From: Zygnema cylindricum
Taxonomy: Eukaryota; Streptophyta; Zygnematophyceae; Zygnematales; Zygnemataceae
DNA length: 40,844 nt
Assembly: GCA_037447655.1 (NCBI GenBank)
Contig: JBBHKE010000742.1
Span: 1-40,844, forward strand
Direction: 5' to 3'
Below are positions 10,115 to 19,223 of the stretch, one piece after another. The notes under the pieces were generated by a model that ran no database searches, had not been told where the DNA came from, and saw nothing but the letters and a program-made list of their open reading frames with translations. A program made the translations under genes and the position numbers. Numbering within the stretch: the first letter of the stretch is position 1; every line of letters starts with the position of its first letter.

Positions 10115-11898
10115 GGGCGTGTTCCCATGTAACGAAAACTTTGAAACGTTGCTTTGAGTTTTAGCGCAAATTTTACGGTGTACTTTTCAAAGTGTGCCTA
10201 TGTCAATCGGTACTTGCGCCTTCATTACTTCAAATATGTGACAGTTGTAGACGTCTACAAAATGTGCGACAGCCTACTAAACAAAATGTGGACGACTACG
10301 AAACTATGAAACTTCCTATAATTGCTGACGTCTAAAAAAACGACGACAGTTGTAGATGTTGAGGTTTTTGTGATGTTGTAGATGTTTAAGGTTTTGTGAC
10401 ATATCGAAGTTATGCTACCATGTGACGTCATCCGTACATAGATTTTCTACCATGGCTTCCCGATTTCGTTTTCTTATCTTTTGTCATTCGATATGCCATC
10501 AAACTCATACCATAATTATGAATAAAAAAGCTTTTTTTTCATTTAATATTATTATTGTTGCATCTCGTGTAAAAAAGAGAGAAAGAGGAGCAATCGAGTG
10601 AGAAGGAGGGGGAGAGACGAGGAAGACGTAAAATTTTGCAAAGGACCAATGAATGAATGCGGAGGTCCGAGACCCCAACAATTTTTTTTGCCGTGCATGC
10701 TCATCATTTTCGTACATACATGCGATTGACGAGCAAAGGAAAAAATAGAGTGTACTCGTCGTTGTTCAATTTTTTTGAAAACGTTTGACGTGTGCAATCC
10801 CGGTTTTATATTATTCAATAGGGTAGTATTTTGTAGTGTTGGGTATCGAGGACCGTCTGCCGATATTCGATATATATAAAATTCCAGGTACCCGAAAATC
10901 AATATAACGCTTCGATATATCGGAAGTCAAAATATCACCATATATTGTCGATATATTGTCAATGTATCGTATCGCCAATATATCAAAGCATTAAAAAAAA
11001 AAAAAAATCTCACGGGTCTTTAAAGTCACGTGCCTTCGAACAAGGTGATCAAAAAATCTTTGCCGAAAAAAAATACAGTTTTTTCCTAAAAGTCAACAGA
11101 GTGAAGGAGATCTCTTAAGTACATTGACGCGGTACACTTGCGAAGTACACGTACATAATACGCAAGTACGGATTTCCATACAAAAATGGTCGGTTTCCAA
11201 ACTTTTGACGATTTTAGAGATTTGATCGTCAACTTATAAGGAGCAACTCAAATCAAAACACGTATGTAAAAACTTTTTTATAGACGATACGCGATGTAAC
11301 CGAGGCCTTTGAAATACCAAATTTTTGTTGTCCGTACTATTACAGCGACCTCCTGATGTAACCATACCATAAATAAGTAATTATATGAATTACAAAATTA
11401 GTATTTTTTTGTCGGTTACATTTTGCGTGGTCTACCTTTAAGTCATGGAACGAAAATCACGTCGTACGTGGCGAAACAGACAATTTGTCTTTTTTCGCTA
11501 AAATAACATATAATATAAAAATAAAAAAATTTAAATTCACAAAATACCATGAAAGTGTATGTTGGTCTCGGTACGATATATCGAGGATTTTGCTCGATCG
11601 ATAATCGAATATATCGAATATCGAAATTATCGCGATATGAATTTACCCGATACCCAACACTAGTATTTTGATAAAAATCAGGTCGCGATTTGATTGCAGT
11701 GCAAGTGTGAAAATGAGCCTGAAGTGGGTCGCGATGATAATAACGCCAAATTGCCGCACCTTCCAAGTTCCAAGATGACGCAGAATATACTTGTGTTTTT
11801 GCCCATTTTTTGTACGACGTAATATTTTTCGTTGGAAGTCCCATTTTCTGTGAAAACGAGGGAAAAAAACCCTTACTTGAACACATGGGAACACACCC
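10115..11898. mobile_element. Long non-autonomous PIF/Harbinger-like element, interrupted
   Basis: The ends read GGGCGTGTTCCCATGTAAC and, inverted, GGGTGTGTTCCCATGTGTTC, flanked by a TTA duplication at 10112-10114 and 11899-11901. TTA duplication and GGG-start termini are typical of PIF/Harbinger/Tourist elements. The interior shares segments with 12011-12970: CTTTGAAA near the left end, CCATGG(C/A)T(T/A)CCCGATTT, a GA-rich block and ATGAATG(A/C). A hAT-like element sits inside at 10834-11662. Without it the element is about 950 bp, close to its relative. No transposase or Myb-like partner is encoded. Confidence 0.75.
10834..11662. mobile_element. hAT-like element (TAGTG family), copy 2, nested in a Harbinger-like element
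   Basis: The termini TAGTGTTGGGTATCG and CGATACCCAACACTA are perfect inverted repeats, flanked by exact 8-bp duplications GTATTTTG (10826-10833 and 11663-11670). TAGTG plus 8-bp duplications is the hAT signature. Both subterminal regions are dense in CGATAT/ATATCG words. Reading frames inside do not resemble a transposase. Confidence 0.9.
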
Positions 11899-11901
11899 TT
11901 A

Positions 11902-12010
11902 CATTGTCTGATTGTTAACCGGAAGTTGCGATTGAAAGATAAGGTTTTCACCTTCCCATTGGCGGTCCAATCGAAAATCAAACAAATGTGCACCGAGAAA
12001 CGGTGTTTTA
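11902..12010. repeat. Right-half fragment of a 215-bp TA-family MITE
   Basis: GTTGCGATTGAAAGATAAGG, TTCCCATTGGCGGTC and GAGAAACGGTGTTTTA follow the order of the right half of the MITE at 8908-9124. The fragment is cut on both sides by the flanking long Harbinger-like elements. Confidence 0.6.
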
Positions 12011-12970
12011 GGGTACGCCCCCATGTAAGCAACACTTTGAAAAAGTACTTTGGATTGTAGTGTTCCGTGCTACTTTGAAAAGCGTCCTATGTGCAGAAAT
12101 GAAGTTGGAACTTTGAAATGTGACGTTTTTAGACGTAGGTACAACTTTGTGACGGTTGACGACGACTACGAAATTGGCAACGCCAACAAAAACAGCGACA
12201 ATTGTAGACGGCTAGATTTTTGTAATTTTGTGACATGGCAGATGTTTAGGATTTTGTAACATTGTGACGTCACGCTCACTTGTGACAACGTCGACGTCGC
12301 AGATTCAAGAACTTTCGGCCATGGATACCCGATTTTGTTTTCTCTACTTTTTTTTGCTCTACTTGCCATAAATGCATGCATAAAGGTATTAAAAGGAATT
12401 GTTTTTCAAATATCTTTCATTTCATACAAGTTTTGTCGTGCCTCATTCTAAAAAGTGTTAGATGAAAGTGATAGTGTGAGAGGGAGAGGGGAGAGGTAAC
12501 GATGACGCAAAATTATAATGAGGACCCATGAATGAAAGTGGAGGTCCGCGACCCTTGCATATTTTTTTCCGTACATCCTCGTCTTTTCCGTACATGCGTT
12601 TGACGGGCAGGGAGAAAAATAGCGAGTACCTCTCCCTCGTCCTAAAATTTTTCCACTCGTGTGTCGCGTGCGTGGACCGTTTTACATTCGTTGTTTGGGG
12701 GGTACTTTCTTTGAAATCACCTCGCGAGGTGATTTTTGATAAAGTTTTTTGACTGGCTGAATTCTCTTGCCCGGGGGTCGAAAAAAGGAAAACGACAAAA
12801 TTTGTTAATATGACGACAAACATGCAGTATGTTCAAAGAATCGACTTGACGTTTGCTATACTTTTGAAGAATTGATTTTTTTGTACGGCTAAAGTTGTTC
12901 TCGTACGAAACTGCGATTTGGGTGAAAACGACAAATTAAAGTCGATAATTTAATACATGGGGACGTACCC
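12011..12970. mobile_element. Non-autonomous Harbinger-like element, uninterrupted copy
   Basis: The ends read GGGTACGCCCCCATGTAAGC and, inverted, GGGTACGTCCCCATGTATTA. The interior is related to 10115-11898 (CTTTGAAA, GCCATGGATACCCGATTTTG, a GAGAGGGAGAGGG block, GGAGGTCCGCGACCC). A 22-bp perfect palindrome centred on CTCGCGAG lies at 12714-12735. The flanks are TTA on the left and TAA on the right, so a clean direct duplication is lacking. Confidence 0.7.
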
Positions 12971-12973
12971 TAA

Positions 12974-13166
12974 AACATATCGTTAATGTTTTTTTCCCCC
13001 CTTAAAACATGTTTTCTCTGTGCACTTTTGTCCGATTTTCGGTTGGAGACCGCCAATTGGATGTTGAGAACCGTATCTTTCAAGTATTAGCACAAGTGGC
13101 AGCTGGCCACCGATGTTTTAAGTGGCGAAAATAACTTAAGCACTAATAGCGATACGAAGTGTTCTC
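12974..13166. mobile_element. TA-family MITE, 215-bp subfamily, left end lost
   Basis: It contains TTAAAACATGTTTTCTCTGT, GAGACCGCCAATTGGA and a right end with CACTAATAGCGATAC. The left terminus has been replaced by the neighbouring Harbinger-like element. It abuts the next TA-family element at 13167. Confidence 0.6.
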
Positions 13167-13782
13167 TACAGCGCGAATCGTAAGTAGAGAAAATTACTCT
13201 AATTCGGTCGCTCAAATTTTTGACTTTATCCCATCAAATAGAGTAATCGATGCTAATTTTTCCATTATTCTAAGTTAGGTGAGGTTTATTTAGCGAAAAA
13301 AAATATAATACAGGTTATCTTAAAATAGTGTGGAATACCGACGTCGTCTGACCTTGCAAAACTGTACTTTTATAAGTAAAAAGGTACTAATAATGATTTA
13401 ATAGAATCGCGCTCGCACGTGAAATTGCACTAAACAAAAAAATCAATTACAACAAAAAAAAAGTCGTTCGCATAACTCTCGTCCGTCGACAGCATCGTCG
13501 TCAGTGTAAACATTAACTGACATGGAGTGCGACAAATAATAGTAGCGTCAAAATGACGTCAATTCTATACGGACTGACAGATTTTGTATATCTACGTAAT
13601 TTAGTGTTCACAATTATCGCGCAGATAATTATCGCCGACATAACCCAATATAGAATACTTAAATAAATTAGAGTAAACTTCATAGTTGAAAAAGCTCTAT
13701 CACATAAATTAGAGTTGATTAATATTTTTTTTTGTTTTTTTACTCTAATTTTTTCATTACTCTAATTACGATTCACGGTGTA
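13167..13782. mobile_element. TA-family DNA transposon, 620-bp subfamily, copy 2
   Basis: The left end is TACAGCGCGAATCGTAAGTA and the right end, inverted, TACACCGTGAATCGTAATTA. The interior is co-linear with 7714-8335 over nearly its whole length, including TCTAATTCGGTCGCTC, CGTCGTCTGACC, CATAACTCTCGTCCGTCGAC and ATAATTATCGCCGACATAAC. Confidence 0.85.
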
Positions 13783-13883
13783 TCGTACTGGAGCACCTTT
13801 ACCTCCCAAGTCAATCCATGTCAACAGAGGTGCACTGTCTACCCCCAAGTGTAGCTCAAAGTACAAACAAGATTACAGGTAAG

Positions 13884-14398
13884 TACACTGCGAATCGTTA
13901 TTAGTGTCAAAGTTTAAATAGTGTTGAAGAATTTACCGTAATTTATGCAAATTAAGAATTTGAAATTAAAAAAAAGGTGTATTATAATTTCGGCGTTAAT
14001 GTAATTTGGAACAGCAAAAATGGGAAAATTTTCTGTACGATTATATATGTATCCGTACAAAATATTAGAAATCGTACGTCGTCGTGAAATTTAAATATTC
14101 GTACATGTAAGACTAATTTACGTGTCCCGTTTTTGAGCGCACGTTCCTATGCGTGCGCGTCTAATTTAATTCATTTTTGGTAATATTTTCACTTGAAAAG
14201 ATACATTTATGTACTCTGACATAGACCGTACACCACACTATTTAGAAATTGTTGTATTTTCGTTCTTTACGCTATTTTGTACGTTACCTTAATTAACGTC
14301 AAGGAAAAATTAAAATCATGTATCCTATTTGAGGAAAAAAATCAAAATTTTAAGAACCCAAATTAGAGTTGTTGACACTAATAACGATTCGCGGTGTA
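13884..14398. mobile_element. TA-family DNA transposon, 520-bp subfamily, copy 1
   Basis: The left end is TACACTGCGAATCGTTATTA and the right end, inverted, TACACCGCGAATCGTTATTA. Interior landmarks are GGAACAGCAAAAATGG, a TTTTCTGTACGATTATATAT stretch, GAGCGCACGTTCCTATGCG, GTACATTTATGTAC and CAATTAACGTCAAGGAAAAA-like sequence. They are shared with 16053-17237 and 24463-24982. Confidence 0.85.
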
Positions 14399-14523
14399 CT
14401 ATACCGTCACAAATCAAGGTTTGGCAACTTGGCACAAGAGCTTTTATGTCCAAAAAACGCACCAAATCCTTTTAAAACATTTAGTGCGACATACTGATTT
14501 TCTGTGCATCTTGGTCCATACGG

Positions 14524-14723
14524 TACACCGTGTATCGCTATTAGTGTTAATAATTCTTTCGCCACTTATAACATAGTTTCTCCGTACACAATTGTCGGTT
14601 TTTCAAATTGAAACCACCAATCGGAAGCTGAGAATGCTAACCTTCAACCGCAACCGTCAGATCCAGAATCCAATAAGTGTGTACGAGAGAAGATGTTTTA
14701 AGAGATGAAGCGATTCACGGTTA
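14524..14723. mobile_element. TA-family MITE, 215-bp subfamily, copy 3
   Basis: The left end is TACACCGTGTATCGCTATTA and the right end GCGATTCACGGTTAA. It carries ATCGGAAGCTGAGAATGCTA and GAGAAGATGTTTTAAG like its relatives. Confidence 0.75.
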
Positions 14724-14898
14724 ACCGTACTGTACAGTAGATTCAGCTTTACAGGTAGGACTGTAGGAGGTATGTGCATTCATTCTTTCTGCAAATGTCC
14801 TGGCAGGCTGGCATCCATTGGAAGCTCAAAACAGGCTGGAATTAGTCGTTGCGTGGAGAACTAAGACCGTCACGGAATCCCGGGTCTAGGATTCAACC

Positions 14899-15378
14899 CA
14901 TAGTTCTACACGACGTTTAGTGCGAACGATTTAATCGCGACAAATTATACGTAACAAACGCATTGAACCTTTTGAAAAAATCGTAAAAATCGTTAATGAA
15001 TTTTCATCCGTACTATTCCGTACATGTAAACAAAAATGAATTGTACATATCCCAAAGTTTGTACATTTTCGTACAGTTCCCGTCGCTCTTCGTCATTATT
15101 CGTACAATTTTGGTACAATTCCGTACGTATAACGTTAAATTGCTGTTCAGTTTACCGGACAGAAAGTACTACGAAGTGCAACGTATCTTTTAGACATATT
15201 CTGTACTTTTTTGGTACAAAACCGTACAATTACTGTTCATACCGTACAGTTTCCGTTAATTCTCCGTTCAGTTTACCGGACAGAAAGTACATCACGTTTC
15301 TTTCCGATTTATTCAAAAGGACGAATTATACGTTTTAATCGTAAAAAAGGAAAAAATCGCGCGATTTGAACAACTATG
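14899..15378. mobile_element. hAT-like element (CATAGTTC family), 480 bp, GTAC-dense
   Basis: The ends CATAGTTCTACA and, inverted, CATAGTTGTTCA are flanked by exact 8-bp duplications ATTCAACC (14891-14898 and 15379-15386). The interior has 14 GTAC tetramers between 15001 and 15300, and the segment CAGTTTACCGGACAGAAAGT occurs twice 120 bp apart. Reading frames over this part are peptides of the repeat. The 8-bp duplication suggests hAT, although CATAG departs from the usual YARNG start. Confidence 0.75.
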
Positions 15379-15385
15379 ATTCAAC

Positions 15386-15668
15386 CATAGTTCAAAAGTA
15401 GGTGAAAGTAGGCCCATACAATATGCCTATTGTATGAAAAACGTACAATATGACCTTAAGACTCATATTGTATTTAGACCTATTCGGACCAATCAAGACA
15501 TTCGGACCAAAAATTGAACCAATTAAAGCATTCGGACCAAAGAAAAAATTTTACACCGTCAGATTCGGACGATCGGACGGTCGCTGATTAAAGTATTGAT
15601 CTAAGAAGAACACACGGAAAGCCCATAACAGAATCTATGCTAAAGGCGCACTCATGGCAGCACAACTG
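15386..15668. mobile_element. hAT-like element (CATAGTTC family), truncated copy
   Basis: The left end CATAGTTCAAAAGTAGGTG and the inner blocks CCCATACAATATGCCTATTG, CGATCGGACGGTCGCTGAT and AAAGCCCATAACA match the complete copy at 22535-23550. No right terminus is found; the copy stops where the TA-family element at 15669 begins. Confidence 0.7.
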
Positions 15669-16094
15669 TACCGCGAATCGTAATTAGAGTAAATAACGCT
15701 AATTCGGTCGCCCTAACATTCGAGTCTATCACGTTAAATAGAATAAATGATTCTAAAATTTTCATTATGCTATTTAGGGTAATGTTTAATTAGCGTAAAA
15801 ATATTATAACATAGGTTTGTTTAAATAGTGTGAAGTACGGACGACGTCCGACCGTGCAAAACTGTACTTTTAGAAGTAAAAAGGTACAAATAATGACTTA
15901 ATACAAGCCGATATCATGTAACTGCGTTTTAACAAACCGCGTAGTGCAAACGTCATAGTGACGATAAACTGTACGTTTTGTCAGATTGTGTAAGAATACC
16001 TTATTTACAGTAGAGATATTAGCGTGCCAAATTAGATAACTTAAATAAATTACACCGCGCATCGTTATTAGTGTCAGTTTAAATAGTGTGTAAG

Positions 16095-16736
16095 GCTTTG
16101 ATGTCCAATTCGTACGGATTTCAACTTTTTTACGAAAACTACGTAATATTCGTCTTTTTCATACTTTTCGTAAAATTCGTGTAAATTTCGCTGTACGGCC
16201 ATGTACAAAAACGTACGGAAAGCGTAATCTTAGCAAATCCTTAAAAATCTTAAAAAGTACGGAAATTTAACAGAAATGTCCGAAATTATATGAAAATGTG
16301 CCCTAACAAACCTAACCGTACGGAATATCTACACAAGCCGTACTGAAATAAAACGGAGCGTACGGCAATGTACCTTGGAAACCCTAAAATTCCCCTAAAT
16401 AACCCTAAAATGTACGAAAATAGACGAACACTGTACGTCTGGGTAAAAATAATGTACGGGTACAAAGCACCCTATCAAACCTAACAGTACGGAATATCTA
16501 CGCAAGCCGTACTGAAATAAAAAGGAGAGTACGGCATGTACCTTGGAAAACCTAAAATTCCCCTAAATAACCCTAAAATGTACGAACATAGACGAGCACT
16601 GTACGTCTGTGTAAAAATAATGTACGTGTACAAAGCAGGGTACGCATTTTATTAACTTTTCAAAAGCGTTTGATGCGTACCGTACGTAGTATTCGTTAGT
16701 TTATACCGTGCGTAATATGCGCACGGGACATCTATG
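16095..16736. mobile_element. Unclassified insertion with 7-bp target duplication
   Basis: It is flanked by GTGTAAG at 16088-16094 and 16737-16743. The empty site occurs once in the relative at 24463. Its ends share only a short inverted GATGTCC core (GCTTTGATGTCC and, inverted, CATAGATGTCCC). The body is GTAC-rich and contains a 169-bp tandem duplication. No protein is encoded and the superfamily is not clear. Confidence 0.7.
16301..16637. repeat. 169-bp tandem duplication inside the insertion
   Basis: Copies start at 16301 (CCCTAACAAACCTAACCGTA) and 16470 (CCCTATCAAACCTAACAGTA), and both end near TGTACAAAGCA. They differ at only a few sites, so the duplication is younger than the divergence among neighbouring elements. 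Confidence 0.85.
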
Positions 16737-17357
16737 GTGTAAGTAAATATACCGTCATTGACGCTAATTAAGAATTTGAAAATTAAAAAAAAAAGGTTTA
16801 TTCTAATTTCAGTGTTAACGCTAATTTGGAACAGCAAAAATGGAAAATTTTCTGTACGATTATATACATTATTATATGTATCCGTACAACATATAAAAAA
16901 TTGTACACCGTAGTGAAATTTATATATCCGTACATGTCAGACTAATTTATGTGTCAGACCAATCCCGTTTTTTTAGCGCACGTTCCTATGCGTATGCGTC
17001 CGATTTAATTCATTTTTTGTAAAATTTTCACTTGAAAAGGTACATTTATGTACGGTCTGACATCGACCGTACACCACGCTATTTAGATCTTATTGAACTT
17101 TAGTTCTTTACGCTATTTTGTACGGTACCTCAATTAACGTCAAGGAAAAATTAAAATCATGTATCCTATTTGAGGAAAAAAACCAAAATTTTAAGAACCC
17201 AAATTAGTGACTTTGACACTAATAACGATGCGCGGTGTAGAGTAAAACTCCTTTTAAAAAAGTTTTTATCACATAAACTAGAGTAAATAACTCTAACTAT
17301 TTTTTTCTCTTTTATTACTCTAATTTTTTCTTTACTCTAGTTACGATTCACGGAATA

Positions 17358-19083
17358 CTGTAATCATCAGTTCTTGCATCAATTTTTTAGCTTTAACTCC
17401 TCCAGCCAAAAAACCACGGTGTGTGCCTCTGTTGGTATTTACTATTTAGTTATTTAGTTCTAAACCGTGGAAATCTCTGGAAAACTTCCTGGGGTACTTA
17501 CTTTTTTCCTTTTAACTTTACAGTATTGACCAGGTTATTGACCTTTCCCTAACCAGGTCTCCTCAGTTAAATTCTATGACACTGAAAAAAGTACAATTGC
17601 TGACACTCTAAAGAACTGATAACTTTCATACTTCCAATTAACCAAGGTGAGCAAACAGTACAAAGCCCCGCACCTGGAAAGCTGAAGGTGGTATGCTCAG
17701 CAAGTTTGATTAACACTTGTGAATAAAAATATTGCTGTTTCAGCAGCTTTTTTTTGTTTTTTTTCAGGCATTCTGCTGTTAAGTTGAAGTGGTTAAAAGT
17801 TTTCATTTGTAAAGTACTATAGACTATTGACATGATCGGAGGAAGAATGTTCGCCTTTCAAGCATTGATTTATGCTGTACAAAAATGTGTATCCTTATTA
17901 GCGTCAATGACACTATATTGGTGCTGTTTTGATAAAACTGCCCCCTAGAGTGGGTTTTGCAACAGAGTACACTTCCAAACGCTTTTAGAGTAATCACTCT
18001 AATTCGTGTGAGTGTCTTTTTAATTCATTTTTTTTTTAGTTAACAAGAGTATTTAACGTTAAAAACACTGTCTCAGCTAAGGGTCCATAGCAAGCCATAT
18101 TTCAGAACGTTATTTAGTGTAGTTAATTACAATTCAAGTGTTAACATCAGTAGCTCACAAACTCTGATAGCGGGGAATCCTCCCCTCATTTCTATCAAGA
18201 CATTAAAACAAAAAACTTGCCTGATAGGAATGTTGGCTACATGGCCAAACATTATTTTAAACAAAATACTGGCTAATAACTGTGGCATTTGCTTCTAACT
18301 TTCCATTTGCTCCGTTTTGACAGTCGATTTTACATAGCTTTCAGTACAAACAATCCATCAAAACCCAATTCAAACAGGATGTCTAAAAACCTTCAATACA
18401 AGAAAAACATCTACAACAAAGCGATGCGACTTCAATATCATTGCAAAACAAGCCGAAAATACAATGTCACGCGTCAACATACATATCGTAATCTTTGCAT
18501 ACAACAAATGTATCCAGAATACAATTTTGAACGGAAAACCATCTTTGTTTCGAATTGTCCAGTGAAGTCAAAGTAGTCAAACTGAAGTATGCTCTTGCCA
18601 ATTTTCACACTCTATGATGGAGGACTTTCACAAAGTCCTAAGCAATGTTTGTAATATCAATAACAATTTCTAAGCCGATTTTGACTCCAAAACCTTGCTG
18701 CTTTCTTCTATATCCGCTTTGTACCAAGGTTTTGGAACTGAGAACTATGGCTACTTAACGACCAACATTTTTGCCTCCAGCAGGAAATCAAAACCAAATT
18801 TATGGTCTCTGTCCCATTGACTAATACCATTAGTAATATAATACTAGATGTTTGTCCAGCAATTGGTCACCAAAAAATACTTTGCTCATAAAATAGAACA
18901 TAAATTAAAAAAATTGAAAAATTGAAAAAGGTAGGACTAAACTGCCAAAAAAACTATATGGCTTGGGTATGACTGCAGAAACAGCTTTACAGCATAATCT
19001 ATTACAGCTACTTCAATAGTCTTATAGCAAAATGAAATAAGCGAAAAAGAATAAACTTATTATCAAACTGCATACAAACTTAT
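17358..19083. other. Intergenic DNA with a decayed TA-family relic
   Basis: At about 17888-18128, GTGTATCCTTATTAGCGTCA and a later ATTTAGTGTAGTTAATTACA suggest a strongly decayed TA-family element. The remainder, including a short frame at 18289-18576, shows no recognisable protein or RNA. Confidence 0.4.
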
Positions 19084-19223
19084 ACTGTAATACACTCCAT
19101 GCACTCTTACCTTATTTTTCTAACTTACAACTCAATTTTATATTTTATAGAGTTACTGTAATACCCTCTCAAGCACCCTTACCCTTATCTTCTACCTTAC
19201 ATCTCAGTTTTCATTTTATAGAG
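19084..19223. repeat. 71-bp tandem duplication covering the TBL stop codon
   Basis: Copies at 19084-19152 and 19155-19223 both start ACTGTAATAC and end TTTTATAGAG. The upper copy contains the last nine codons and stop of the TBL gene; the other lies just downstream in its 3' flank. Confidence 0.8.

Larger units (their letters stand above)
16053..17237. mobile_element. TA-family DNA transposon, 520-bp subfamily, copy 2, nested and itself interrupted
   Basis: The ends CACCGCGCATCGTTATTAG and CTAATAACGATGCGCGGTG are perfect inverted repeats, flanked by TA at 16051-16052 and 17238-17239. Comparison with the host's relatives shows that exactly TA was duplicated. The sequence matches 24463-24982 closely except for an additional 642-bp insertion at 16095-16736. 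Confidence 0.9.
15669..17357. mobile_element. TA-family DNA transposon, 620-bp subfamily, copy 3, interrupted
   Basis: The left end is TACCGCGAATCGTAATTAGA (two terminal bases lost) and the right end GTTACGATTCACGGAATA. Its left part (15669-16050) and right part (17240-17357) are co-linear with the copies at 7714 and 13167. They are separated by another TA-family element inserted in the word AAATTAGAG. The uninterrupted word is visible in the relatives near 8213 and 13666. Confidence 0.8.

Noticed and set aside
14996-15338. Two plus-strand frames with a repeated SLPDRKY peptide
   Set aside because: The repetition reflects a duplicated GTAC-rich DNA segment within a transposon.
16381-16590. 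CCCTAAA-like words resembling interstitial telomere repeats
   Set aside because: The words are irregularly spaced (CCTAAAATTCCCCTAAATAA) and recur only because the 169-bp unit is duplicated.
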